Shown here: positions 53,907-64,000 of the stretch, one piece after another
Numbering within the stretch: position 1 is the stretch's first letter
Layout: each line of letters opens with the position of its first letter
DNA from: Dama dama
Taxonomy: Eukaryota; Chordata; Mammalia; Artiodactyla; Cervidae
Direction of reading: 5' to 3'
Assembly (NCBI RefSeq): GCF_033118175.1
Contig: NC_083692.1
Coordinates: forward strand, 17,356,501 to 17,420,500
Length of the DNA: 64,000 nucleotides
Position numbers and translations under genes: made by a program
The notes under the pieces: generated by a model
Database searches by the model: none
What the model was told of the DNA's origin: nothing
What the model saw: the letters and a program-made list of their open reading frames with translations, nothing else

Positions 53907-55496
53907 CTGGGATGTGCAAAGCCTGAAGCTAGAGACTAAGCTGGGGCACCACAAATGAATGTTTCAACAGCTAGTCATGTAGACATACACTGTCCAAGAG
54001 ACCACATTTTTAAAAAATCAGACTCTATATTTGCCACATTCTCTGAGCACAACCCTGGGCTCGGACAAAGGCCAAGGTTAATGAACTGAACTAGTTGGAT
54101 CCAGTCTTTGAAAACCTTTGACCAGTTTTTGAGGTTTTTGGCCTGGAGACATTTCGTATCATAAAATTTAGTTAGCCAAACTCTTATTTGGCTCAAGTAC
54201 TGTTTCTCTAAATTGCCTTCACTCAAGTAATTGCTTTTACTGGAAACACAGCTGTCAAGATAAAGTTGCTGGCCTTTCAGAAAAGAAAGTAAACATAAAA
54301 ACTGATGTACCAAAACAAATAAACAACAACAAAATACCTGATGGGCCTGAGAGAAAGATGCAAGAAAATGAACTCACTCCATCAAAGCTATAGGTCCAAT
54401 TTGGGGAAAACTGCAACAGATTTGGAGAACTACACGGTGCTTCTCTGGCAACTCCAGAAGCCTATAGCTTTTCTGAAGACCAAACATATTGTGGTTTTCT
54501 GAGCAGTTGTTGCCAAGCTCTTTTTCTAGTAGTATCTTGTGGTGTTTGGAAATTAAGGGAAACTGTGAATTGAATGATTTTCATGTTTTCTGTTTTTGTT
54601 TTTTACATGTGTCTATTTCTGCCCATTTCCTTTAAGCTGGAGGCCAAAAGCTGGCAGCCTGTGAGCCAACTCCGACTGTGAATGTGTTTTCTTTGGCCTG
54701 CAGGCTGTTTTTCAAATTTTTGAATTACTTGCCAGCATTGAAAAATCAGGAGATATCCCCTCCCCCACTTACACACCAAAAAAAAAATCAGGATTTCCTG
54801 CTTTTCTTGGAAAATTGGAGACACAGGGTTGCATGTCCACGCTGCAATGATCCACAGGAGCTGAGCAACAATGGCCCCCTTTGGACAGGGTATGTGTTTG
54901 TCCCTTGGCCCCATCCCCACCTGGCCTGCCACCTCGCTTTGCTTTACCTACCAGGCCCATCTCAAGACTCCACAGAAGAATGAGGCTTCCAAAATACCTA
55001 GCTCGTTAGTTCTAAGCCACTTGCCTTGACCTGCTTTCCATTCTACATCCCAAAAGGTTCCCAAGACTTGGAGGTTCTGAAATCGTGACTGATTTCCTGT
55101 TTGTGGATTCGACTCATCCACCTGGTCTAACACCTGGCACAATTTCCTCAGGCTACCTGTATTTCCTGCCCACTTTGCCCCTAGGTCTCTACACCAGGAA
55201 GACCTCCTCATGTTCCACGCTCCGGCAGCCGCAGAAACCAAGCCGGAGGCTCCCGGTCTGCTTGGCTCTCACCGTGTATCTGTCCCTTCTCTGGTTCCCC
55301 ACTCACAGCTTCTTTCAGGGCCCACCTGAGGGCTGACCCTCCAACTTTGTCTCCTGTTTCCATCCTTGATATCATCTCTTGGACTTAACCACATAATTAA
55401 GCTCTTGTTTCAACTCTGGGCCAGTCTATCTCAAGCTTTGCTTGTGACTCTTTGTACTTACAAAATCTTCAGCTAAACCCAGCTCCAGCTCTTGGA
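53907..55496. other. unique or very old sequence, no gene seen
   Basis: About 1.6 kb without recent SINEs. An ancient repeat may lie at about 54600-54900 (GGCCTGCAGGCTGTTTTTC). No credible frame. Confidence 0.4.
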
Positions 55497-55810
55497 AGTG
55501 TATTAGTCAGAGTAGTGCTCACTGCTATAACCAACAAATCCTCAACATTTCAAGGACTTAAATCCAGAAGAGTTATTTCTCACTCATATAACAGTCAAAG
55601 GGGAACTTTCCTGGTCTTAAGGCAAGACCCAGACTCCTTCCAACTGTGGCTCTGCTATACTTGAAGGTCTCAGAATCCTCTTTATCCAGCTAATGGACAG
55701 GAAAAAGAAGAGAATGCTGAGGAACCCCTGCCTCTTCACTGCTTTCCAGCCTGAAATTGATACACGTCATTTCCACTCATTCGCTTGATGAGAGCTAACC
55801 ATGCATGCTC
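55497..55810 (+). mobile_element. ancient mammalian interspersed repeat, family uncertain
   Basis: TATTAGTCAGAGTAGTGCTC, CAACATTTCAAGGACTTAAA, TATTTCTCACTCATATAAC and CACGTCATTTCCACTCATTC follow the order of an old, medium-reiteration mammalian repeat that I cannot name with confidence. Confidence 0.5.
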
Positions 55811-56006
55811 ACCTAAATGGAGAAGATGAGAAGTACAGTCTGGGGAAGGCAGGGTAGGGGTGCCATCCCCCAGTGACAGTGTCTGCAAGGGAGGGGAGAG
55901 CCTGAGTTTGCAGAGGGCAGTAGGTCTTCGCGGCCACAGTGCCCTGTCCAAGTGGAGACCTGCAGAGCTGTTTCCTGGCTGAGCTGGTACTAGCCCCCAT
56001 TAAGCT

Positions 56007-56212
56007 GACTCATTTGAAAAGACCCTGATGCTGGGAAAGATTGAGGGCAGGAGGAGAAGGGGACGACAGAGGATGAGATGGTTGGATGGCATCACTGACT
56101 CAATGGACATGGGTTTGGGAGTTGATGATGGACAGGGAGGGCTGGCATGCTGCGGTTCATGGGGTTGTAAAGAGTCAGGCACGACTGAGTGACTGAACTG
56201 AGGGACTGACTG
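56007..56212 (+). mobile_element. BovB (RTE) LINE 3' end
   Basis: GAAAAGACCCTGATGCTGGG, then GACGACAGAGGATGAGATGG and the end GACTGAGTGACTGAACTGAG. An internal deletion removes part of the segment before GGGAGTTGATGATGG. Confidence 0.92.
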
Positions 56213-57059
56213 AAGTATGGGAAGGAAATTGCATGTTTTCCTCCAGGATTATAGAACTCTTCATGGCAACTGACAAAAACCCAAATCAGCCTAAGGAGAA
56301 AGGGCATTTGCTGGTTCCCTGAACTGGGAAGTTCAGGGGAACAAGGCAACCTAAAGTGCAATTGGACCCAGACCCTTAACTCTGGGTGTTAGGTTTCTCT
56401 TTTTCTTTGCATTGCCATTTCTTGACTGAGGACCCTCTATCCTTCTGGAGATTTTCTCAGTGTGGCAGGTGAGGAGGCTGATAACTGTGCTTATATCGCA
56501 CCCTCCCAATTCCATGCTCTAAAAGGCAAAGGCCACTTCTCCTCCAGCTCCAAACTTTAAAAACCACAGAGAAGGCTCCAATTAGCCTGGCAGGGGCTAG
56601 AGGCCTACCCAGGAGACATACGAACTGTGAGTTCCTTTTCTAGCACATTGGAGTAGGAGAGGAGCAGCCTCCTTAGCGAGGAAGGAACTGAAGAACAGAC
56701 AAAGCAATACATGCATGAACCTTTGGTCACACAGCCTCTGAGCATACCTCTGTGGCCAGCTCAGATCCCAGGCCTCATGCACGTTCCAAGGAGCAGCCCC
56801 CTGAGGCCAGAGCACACTCACTCTACACTGTTTTAGTTAAAGCCATAGTTTCCATAAGAGTTAATAGGACCTTCATGAATTTCCATAAATTTGCCACAGA
56901 TGAAAAAGGCCTGATAAGTTTCTTGACAAGATCTGAAGGCCTTTTAAGTTTCATCAAGTTCCACCAAAGGGAAATCTTTACATAGTGAAATATCATTAGA
57001 AAATTTGTATTTTTCAGGCAGGAATTCACTTCAAATGCTAAAGTATCTCCTTTACTCAT
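56213..57059. other. unique sequence, no gene seen
   Basis: No transposon recognised. Confidence 0.4.
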
Positions 57060-57180
57060 CTGTCCAACAAATAATTATTAATAATGTATAATGTGTCCAG
57101 TTAGGAGTCAGGTGCTGGGCATACAGTGATGGATGAGTTCAATCCGTGACCTCACTAGGCTTACAGTCTTCAGAAACAAG
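57060..57180 (-). mobile_element. L2 LINE 3' end (ancient)
   Basis: Reversed L2: CTGTCCAACAAATAATTATT, GTGCTGGGCATACAGTGATGG, CTAGGCTTACAGTCTTCAG. Confidence 0.65.
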
Positions 57181-57545
57181 TCAAGCTTAGAGTCTCTTAA
57201 GCAAACACAGCTAAAGCAAAATGAGATATCTTGACCAAGTCTTGAAGATCATATTGTTATACAAACAAACAAAAACACTCTGAATCCTGAGTATAGAATC
57301 AAGAGATTCTCAAGAATGGAAAAAATTCCTGGCATGTTGGATAAATAAAGGCAGGAATCAGGAGCAAACAGCAGGCAGAATATCTTGGAGTCATGGCATA
57401 TGGCCAAGCAATTTGGAGAGCAGGTATCACTGGTATGCTACCTTGCAGCTATGCCATTAGGACCAGCCATCCTCCAACTTCTTCCTTGACTGCTACTGAG
57501 TTTTAGAGGGAGTATTTTTCCCCATGAATACACATTACCAATTTT

Positions 57546-57830
57546 TAAAAATAAATTTTTATTTTATTTTTATTATTTTGGTTGCCCTGGGTCTTCATTG
57601 CAACACACAGGCTTTCTCTAGCTGTGGCAAGCGAGGGCTACCCTCCAGCTGCAGTGCCTGGGCTTCTCATTGTGGTGCCTTCTCTTGTTGCAGAGCCTGG
57701 GCACTATACTTGTGGCATTCAGGCTTAGTTGCTCTGTAAGCAACTAAGAATCTTCCTGGATCAGGGATTGAACCCGTGTCCCCTGCATTGACAGGTGAAT
57801 TCTTAACCATTGGGCCACTAGGGAAGTTCC
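57546..57830 (-). mobile_element. CHR-type tRNA-derived SINE (long form)
   Basis: AT-rich tail at the left, TTGGTTGCCCTGGGTCTTCA, reversed box B (GGGATTGAACCCG), and the end GGGCCACTAGGGAAGTTCC followed by a C-run at about 57828-57840. Confidence 0.88.
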
Positions 57831-58537
57831 CCCCCCCCCCGCCAATATATTTTCAGAGACTTATAATACCATTAAATGAAGTAAAGAAAATCTATACAGT
57901 CTAACTCTTGATTCTTTTAATATACTTTTTACTTATGACTAATTTTTGATTTCCAGAAAAGTTGCAAAGACAATACAGAGAGTTTCTATAAAACACTCAC
58001 CCAGTTTCTCCAAACAGTACCTTTGTCAGAACTAAGGAACCAACATTGCTCTATTACTATTCACTAAAGGCCCTACTTCACTTAGGCATTTTCATTAGGC
58101 GTTATTCTGATTTCACCGGCTTCCGGCTGCTATCCTTTTTCTGTTCCAAGATCCAATCCAGGATACCACATTGAATTTTGTGGCTCTTGATTTTTAAGGA
58201 TCATTATTCGTCAGGCATGGGTCAGCTGTCTCTCTCTCTTTGCTGCCAATGCCTCAGACATTTCATGGTTCATTAGCACCTGCTATAGAGTGTGAACAAG
58301 GGAAGGAAACAATTTTGAAATGCAAATCAGCCAAATGTTGTTATTTATTGGTTTGTGGCAGTTAGCTCAGTTGTTAATAAGGCCAAGGTTACTGGCTCCA
58401 TCTCTGTAAATGAGTCAGCTGGCTTAGCGATGACAGGGGAAATTTTCTCCTGTGGCCATTATTTGCTCCCTAAATCTTGCTCAGCTTCTCTGAAACGCAA
58501 TCTTTTTACCACAGTGGGATAGTGGTGGGAGTGTCTA
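57831..58537. other. unique sequence, no gene seen
   Basis: Non-repetitive. An AP-1-like TGAGTCAG lies at about 58411-58418. No convincing frame. Confidence 0.4.
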
Positions 58538-58670
58538 CTCAAAGTGTGGGTCATGGGCCACTAGCATCAGCATACCCTGGAGCTTGTTGGAAATACAGAA
58601 TCTGAGGCCCCACCCAGATCTAGGAATCAGAACCTGCACTTTAACAGGATTCGCAGGTGACAAATAAGCA
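58538..58670 (+). mobile_element. MER5-like hAT-Charlie DNA transposon remnant
   Basis: CTCAAAGTGTGGGTCATGGG, AGCATCAGCATACCCTGGAG, GAGGCCCCACCCAGATCTAG, GAATCAGAACCTGCACTTTA. This is the order of MER5A/B as I recall it. Confidence 0.75.
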
Positions 58671-59055
58671 TGACCATTCTGCAAACGTTTCTTGAAAACC
58701 TACCCTATAAAGATGCTGGAGTCTCAAGCGAAAAAAGGAAGCACATCCCACCATCAGAGAACATACCCACCACCTAGTGGGGATTCCAGACAAGCAACTG
58801 ACAATTATAATGTCATATGTAAGTTGAGAGCTGAAGAATAAGAAGACTTAGCCAGCTGAAAGAGGGAGGAAGGTACAAGGGGTGAGGGTGGAGGAAAAGC
58901 AGGCTAAGGGTGGAGAAACTCAGAGGCAAGGGAGACCATGGTATCTCCTGGGAATTGCACATAGTACAACATAGCTAGAGCATCACATGCCAACTCTGGG
59001 AACGTATGATGGGGATGATCCAGAGATTTCCTTCTCTCTGTATTCACCAGCATCA
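58671..59055. other. unique sequence, no gene seen
   Basis: No recent transposon. Confidence 0.4.
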
Positions 59056-59180
59056 TCAACGCATATTATTGAGCACCAACTACATGCCTGGCACTGTGTT
59101 AGGTGTCAGGGATATGGGTAATAAATTTCCCATTTGATAGAGTCCTGGGACTCTAGTCCAGGTCAGTTAAATGTAGTAAT
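59056..59180 (-). mobile_element. L2 LINE 3' end (ancient)
   Basis: Reversed L2: TTATTGAGCACCAACTACAT and GCCTGGCACTGTGTTAGGTG. Confidence 0.7.
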
Positions 59181-59417
59181 TACCCAAACAACTGAGGGAA
59201 ACGGTGCACAATACACCAGAGGCCTTGCAGGTGCAGCTCAAGGATCCCTGAGATGCCACAGTCCAAGGGAGGTTAAGCCTATGTTCACATAGGGTCAGTA
59301 GAGTGTGACAAATATTGAAGGGCTAAGAAAAGGGGTCCTAACTAAATCATCCTTTAACTAGAGTTACATGAGTCCCATAGGGCCAAAAGGTGATGCCAAG
59401 GTCAGCGCTTGCATTCA

Positions 59418-60238
59418 TTTTTTATTGCTGCATAACAAATCACACCACATATTTAGTGTCTCAAAAATAAACCCACGTATTAGCTGACAGTCCTATAGGT
59501 CAGAAGCCCAGCAGACTCGGTTAAGCTCTCTGCATAGGTCAAGCTCTCTGCATAGTTTCTCGCAAGGCTGAACTCAAGGTATCAGCCAGCCTGGGTGCTT
59601 ATCTGGGGACCCTGGGGAAGAACTCATTTCTAAATTCATCCAGGTATTGGCAAAATTCAAGTGCTTGTGGCTGTAGAGCTGAGGTCCCTGTTTTCTTGCT
59701 GGCTGCCAGCCAGAGTCCACCACTGTCCACTCCTAGACACCACTCACATTCTTTCTCAAGTGGCCTCTTAAATCTTCAAAGCCATCAGTGTTAGTTTTTA
59801 AGTCATGTCTGACTCTTTGCGACCTGTGGACTGTAGCCTGCCAGGCTCCTCTGTCCATGGGATTCTCCAGGCAAGAATACTGGAGTGGGTTGCCATTTCC
59901 TCCTCCAGGGGATCTTCCCGACCCAGGGATTGAAGCTGGGTCTCCTGCATTGCAGGAAGACTCTTTACCATCTGAGCCACCAGTAAAAGCTCCCTCACGC
60001 TCTGAATCTCCAACTTCCTCTTCTGCTGCAAGCTGAGAAAACTCCTTGCTCCTAAGGGATCACATGATTAGATCAGTCCCACCTGGATAATCTCCCTCTC
60101 TAAAGGTTAATTGTGCCATATAACATGCTATAATCAAGGGAGTCACATCTCATCATATGCAGAGGTTCTGGGAGTAGGCAATCTGTGGGTTTGGGGATGG
60201 GGACCAGGGACCATTTTAGAAATGCTGTCTGCTACAGG
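59418..60238 (+). mobile_element. ancient DNA-transposon-like repeat, split by a Bov-tA SINE
   Basis: TTTATTGCTGCATAACAAATC, CTCGCAAGGCTGAACTCAAG and CTTGCTGGCTGCCAGCCAG before the SINE, and CTAAGGGATCACATGATTAG after it, are wording of an old medium-reiteration repeat. An internal 15-bp tandem duplication (AAGCTCTCTGCATAG) is at about 59523-59559. Confidence 0.5.
59796..59985 (-). mobile_element. Bov-tA SINE nested in an older repeat
   Basis: Reversed body (CCAGGCAAGAATACTGGAG), reversed box B (GGGATTGAAGC), and the end TCTGAGCCACCAG. The last head bases are lost. Confidence 0.9.
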
Positions 60239-60730
60239 AGCTAGGAATCAAATGGAGTTTTGGAATCCTAATTGGCAGGTCTTGGTTCCACGTGAGGTTG
60301 ATGGTGAGAGTGGGAAGAGGAGTGTGCCATGCTTCTGATGAGCTCTGGGGAGGCGTGTCCCGGCACTGTTCTGACTGCAGACACTCAAAGATTGCACACA
60401 GATAAACCTTGTGTTTTATCTGATCTCTTGCAGGATTCTAGTGATCACGGTTACTTTTGGGGCCAAGCTCCTCCTTCCCCTAAATTAGGTCAGCCTGTAA
60501 ATCTTCTTGCCATCCCCATGAAGGGTCTCTTCTGTTCTGTTCCATGAGAACCGGATCTGGAGCTCAGTCCCATTTCAGTCTTGGCCCCAAAAGTCACTCG
60601 CTGTGGCTTTGGTGGGAGCAGCAGACCCTACCAAGCTTTGAGACATGCACCCTATCATCGCCACAAGAGCACTAAGCATTTCTCTCCCTGGAGTTCCTTC
60701 GTGATTGATTGGCCCTCTCCCCTCTCTACT
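60239..60730. other. unique sequence, no gene seen
   Basis: No transposon recognised. Confidence 0.4.
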
Positions 60731-60791
60731 GGCATGCTGCGGTCCATGGGGTGACAAAGAACTGGATACGACTTAGCGACTGAACAGCAAC
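60731..60791 (+). mobile_element. BovB (RTE) LINE 3' tip (about 60 bp)
   Basis: GGCATGCTGCGGTCCATGGG then CGACTTAGCGACTGAACAGC, the extreme BovB 3' end. The target-site duplication is not clear. Confidence 0.8.
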
Positions 60792-61274
60792 CACCTCGCC
60801 TCCTCCCTAACTTCCATCCTGCACCACTTTACCTCTTCCTGCCTCTCAGAAGCCAACCCCCTTTCTCCCTTTATCATTTGTAGAGCAATTCCATTTTCCC
60901 CAGCTTCAGATTTTCTTCTGCACAGCTGATGACTTGGCTAAAGCTTTGGTGTCACCACTTGTAAGGATCTACTAGATTCATTCCTTAAGTCAAGACCACC
61001 CTCCTCCCAAGTCTTTGTCTTCCCAGGGGAGTGAGGGCAGCAGTGGTTTCACATCCCTGTGGATGGAAGTGCCGAGTACAGGGGGAGTGCAGAGCTGCAG
61101 CACCTCCCCTGGTGGGTCACAGGGAAGGGAAGACCTGAAACAGTGACTAGGAGGGTGGAAACTAGGTCCCAACTAAGGAGAATAGTTCGTGGTAAAGTGG
61201 GAGCAGATAGAGAGCTCACACAAAGCCTGTTTTAGAAAGTGAAGAAGCACAGAACTGGACCTTGAAGGAAGATT
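60792..61274. other. unique sequence, no gene seen
   Basis: No transposon recognised. Confidence 0.4.
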
Positions 61275-61285
61275 AAGATTCAAGT

Positions 61286-61486
61286 GAGTGAAGTCGCTCA
61301 GTCGTGTCCAACTCTTTGTGGTCCCATGGACTGTAGCCTACCAGGCTCCCCCATCCATGGAATTTTCCAGGCAAGAATACTGGAGTGGGTTGCCATTTCC
61401 CTTCTCCAGGGGATCTTCCCGACCCAGGGATCGAACCCAGGTCTGCCGCATTGCAGGCAGACGCTTCACCGTCTGAGCCACCAGGG
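61286..61486 (-). mobile_element. Bov-tA SINE with 11-bp target-site duplication
   Basis: Well-preserved reversed Bov-tA. AAGATTCAAGT flanks it at 61275-61285 and 61487-61497. It is one of the least diverged copies here. Confidence 0.95.
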
Positions 61487-61497
61487 AAGATTCAAGT

Positions 61498-62012
61498 AAG
61501 CAGAGAAGAAAAAACAGTTTTCTAAGCAGGGACCTATTGGCAGAAAAGGCAGGGCAGAAAGAGGATGGTAGGGACCTTCTTGTGAATTACCAGACCTTTC
61601 TGACTTGAGTAGAGTGCTGTCACACAACACGCTGGGTTTCAAGGCCAGTTGATAAAAGGCATAGAACATGAGGCTATTACCAGACTTCCCTCCCACAGGC
61701 AGTAAGGAGCCAATGAGGTTTTTAGCCTAGCATGTCAATTTATGCTACCAAAGTCACTTTTTATTGACTTGGCCAGCCTGTTTGCAAGTGTATGCTTTCA
61801 GATTACACAAAACCCACTTTTAAACACACACAGACACTTCCGATTCACAAAAGAACAACTGCTTGTTAACAACCTGCATTGATTTTGGTTTTTTTCCCTT
61901 TGGCTTGGTGATTTCTCAGTTCACTGGGAATCAGCAGCAGAGCTGCCACTGACAGGCAAAGTATTAGGTGAGACGAACTGGTGTTCAGCATCCAGTCCCA
62001 CTTCTTACAGAA
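61498..62012. other. unique sequence, no gene seen
   Basis: No transposon recognised. Confidence 0.4.
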
Positions 62013-62238
62013 GGCTTCCCTGGTGGCTCAGATGGTAGAGTCTGCCTGCAACGCAGGAGATCCATGTTCAATTCCTGGGGCGGGAAGATCCCCTGGAGAA
62101 GGGAATGGCAGAATGGCAACCCACTATAGTATCCTTGCCTGGAGAATTCCAGGGACAGAGGAGCCTGGAGGGCTACAGTCCATAGAGAAGTGGAGTCGGA
62201 CACGACTGAGCAACTAACACTTTCACTTTCACTTCCAC
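62013..62238 (+). mobile_element. Bov-tA SINE
   Basis: GGCTTCCCTGGTGGCTCAGA head, body, and the end GACACGACTGAGCAACTAAC with a TTTCAC-repeat tail. A small internal repeat (GAATGGCAGAATGGCA) is at about 62102-62117. Confidence 0.93.
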
Positions 62239-62263
62239 TTTTTACTGGGTCTTCTTAAAAGCT

Positions 62264-62547
62264 GCTGCTGCTGCTGCTGCTGCTGCTAAGTCACGTCAGT
62301 CGTGTCCGACTCTGTGCGACCCCATAGACGGTAGCCCACCAGGCTCCTCCGTCCCTGGGATTCTCCAGGCAAGAACACTGGGGTGGGTTGCCATTTCCTT
62401 CTCCAGTGCATGACAGTGAAAAGTGAAAGTGAAGTCTCTCAGTCGTGTCCCACTCCTCACGACCCCATGGACTGTAGCCCACCAGGCTCCTCCATCCATG
62501 GGATTTCCCAGGCAAGAGTATTGGAGTGGGGACCATTGCCTTCTCCG
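62264..62547 (-). mobile_element. Bov-A2 SINE (dimer) with (AGC)n tract and 11-bp target-site duplication
   Basis: Two reversed Bov-A units (GTGTCCGACTCTGTGCGACC and GTGTCCCACTCCTCACGACC) separated by AGTGAAAAGTGAAAGTGAAG. A (GCT)n run of nine units is at the left end. TCTTAAAAGCT flanks it at 62253-62263 and 62548-62558. Confidence 0.95.
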
Positions 62548-62558
62548 TCTTAAAAGCT

Positions 62559-63527
62559 AGAGAACCATAAACTTTGTTTCTCAGAATCCCTTGAGTTCTG
62601 AATGATGCAAATTAGGCTCCACCAATTAAATGCACTCATGAGATATTTAAATGGCAGGAGGGCGTCAGGGGGCACCTTTCTGATGCCTTGGCTGTATCTG
62701 CTGAAGGGCGATGTCGAAGCCACGTGGACAGCTACAGCAGCAGTCCCGTGTTTAGTTTCAGGGTCCATGAGTGTCAGGTGGAAGTTGTGGCAGAGGTGGT
62801 ACTTGATCCCTGGATTACAGCCATGACAGTGAATTCTTAAATCGGGCAGTTTCATTCATAGCCTCCTGCTTATGGAGGAGTCATGGTTCCCCAGGCAGGT
62901 TAGTTCTGCAGCGCTCTGGTTTTCATTCCAAGAGGGAGTTCAGTCCTCCAACTCTTCTGATAATTATTAAATTATTAATTTTATTTCTGGCTTAACATAC
63001 CTTAAGTGGCTCTGTTTCTCGCTCTGAACCTTAAATTCTGCAGCAAGAGTATATAAAAGCAGAGTTTGCCCCTAAATAGACTCTCAAACAATATTCTTAG
63101 GGTTGACATCCACACGGTGGTGAATTGAGGGTCTGGGACTACATGTGTCCAGCACCTGGGCTTTTCTAGGATAAGGTTTCCAAAGCGTGATGCATCTACC
63201 TCTAATGATACATATGCGTCCCTCTATGGGAGGATTTTAGATAGTACATGGGTGAACATTTACACAGTTTTAGTGGATGCATATTTATTTTAAAATGTCC
63301 AGAAGAAAACTGATGGGTAGCATATCAGACCTGATTTCATGTGTCAGGGACTTCATGAATATTATTGTTTATGGGAAGGCTAGAATGGATTGTGGGCACT
63401 CCAGAAAAACATGATAATTAATTTAATGAAAATATGAAGGAAATAACAGATGGTACACAGAATTGGCAACAACCATGGAGATGGTATTCAAGTGACTGAG
63501 TTTGGAAAACCCTTTCCTAGTAACTAA
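62559..63527. other. unique sequence, no gene seen
   Basis: No recent transposon. A short frame at 62550-62855 has no recognisable features. Confidence 0.4.
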
Positions 63528-63654
63528 TTTTTTTCTTTTTTCTTTTTTTTTTGGCTGTGAGGCATGTGGGATCTAAGCTCTCTGACCAGGGATTGAACCT
63601 GTACCCTCTGCATTTGAAGGTGAAGTCTTAACCACTGGGCCACCAGGGAAGTCC
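63528..63654 (-). mobile_element. CHR-type tRNA-derived SINE
   Basis: T-rich tail at the left, GGCTGTGAGGCATGTGGGAT, reversed box B (GGGATTGAACC), and the end CCACCAGGGAAGTCCC. CCTA(G/A)TAACT(A/C)ATT flanks both sides. Confidence 0.9.
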
Positions 63655-64000
63655 CCTAATAACTCATTCTTGGGTCCTATCACTGTATGAATGAGAGGAA
63701 GCAAATTGAGATTATAAATCCTGTGCTTCAGCCTCTACCAGACCCCATCCCCAAAACTGTCATTCTTTTTAACTCCAGACATGACACAAAGTCTATAATT
63801 CTTTGGAATGTCACAGAGAGAACATAAAGAACCCTTGAGTTATCATGTGCCAAGGCTGGATCAGTCCATCAGCGGGACCAAAGGGTGGGGTTAAGAGGAG
63901 AGATTATAGAACGAGCCCAGCTCCAGGAACAGTATGTATTCAGCATGGAGCCATAAGTTCAGAAATACCAGACTTGGGTGTGTTTGTTATGGAGACTTAC
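63655..64000. other. unique sequence to the window edge, no gene seen
   Basis: No transposon or convincing frame. TMED10, the next gene 5' of FOS in human, is not reached. Confidence 0.4.

Overview
The window is nuclear DNA from a bovid ruminant (cattle, sheep, goat or a relative). The evidence is the dense set of ruminant transposons: tRNA-Glu/Bov-tA SINEs, a Bov-A2 with an (AGC)n core, CHR-type SINEs, BovB (RTE) LINE fragments and ruminant L1 3' ends. The species cannot be fixed from the sequence alone.

The only protein-coding gene I can fully support is FOS (c-Fos, 380 aa). It lies on the minus strand at about 692-4137, with four exons. All splice sites read GT-AG, the introns are phase 0, and the bZIP domain and C-terminal phosphorylation region are intact. 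The promoter carries a TATA box, a proximal CRE, the serum response element (Ets site plus CArG box), an adjacent AP-1-like site and a STAT-type SIE, in the order known for mammalian FOS. The 3'UTR carries AU-rich instability motifs and a poly(A) signal. The gene sits in a CpG island (about 3.4-4.7 kb) with a second GC-rich island just upstream (about 5.1-6.0 kb). No SINE is seen in the first 6.7 kb.

The remaining 57 kb is the region 5' of FOS. In human the next gene in that direction is TMED10, far outside a window of this size. The region is mostly a mosaic of SINEs, BovB and L1 fragments, ancient MIR/L2/hAT copies, microsatellites and unique sequence. The most gene-like part is at 19.74-20.2 kb, about 16 kb upstream of the FOS start: a CpG-rich block with a CCAAT box, four CRE-type motifs within 160 bp, GC boxes and an ATG in good context that opens a 58-codon frame. 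It could be an activity-regulated promoter or enhancer, or the first exon of an unrecognised transcript.

The transposon layer holds several unusual retrotransposition products: a target-site duplication around nothing but a T22 tract, two 41-49 bp insertions made only of the L1 3' tip, a 3' fragment of U6 snRNA with an A-tail, and a head-to-head SINE pair sharing one target-site duplication. There is also a 165-bp inverted repeat of about 97% identity with an 811-bp spacer. I found no undescribed multi-gene system.
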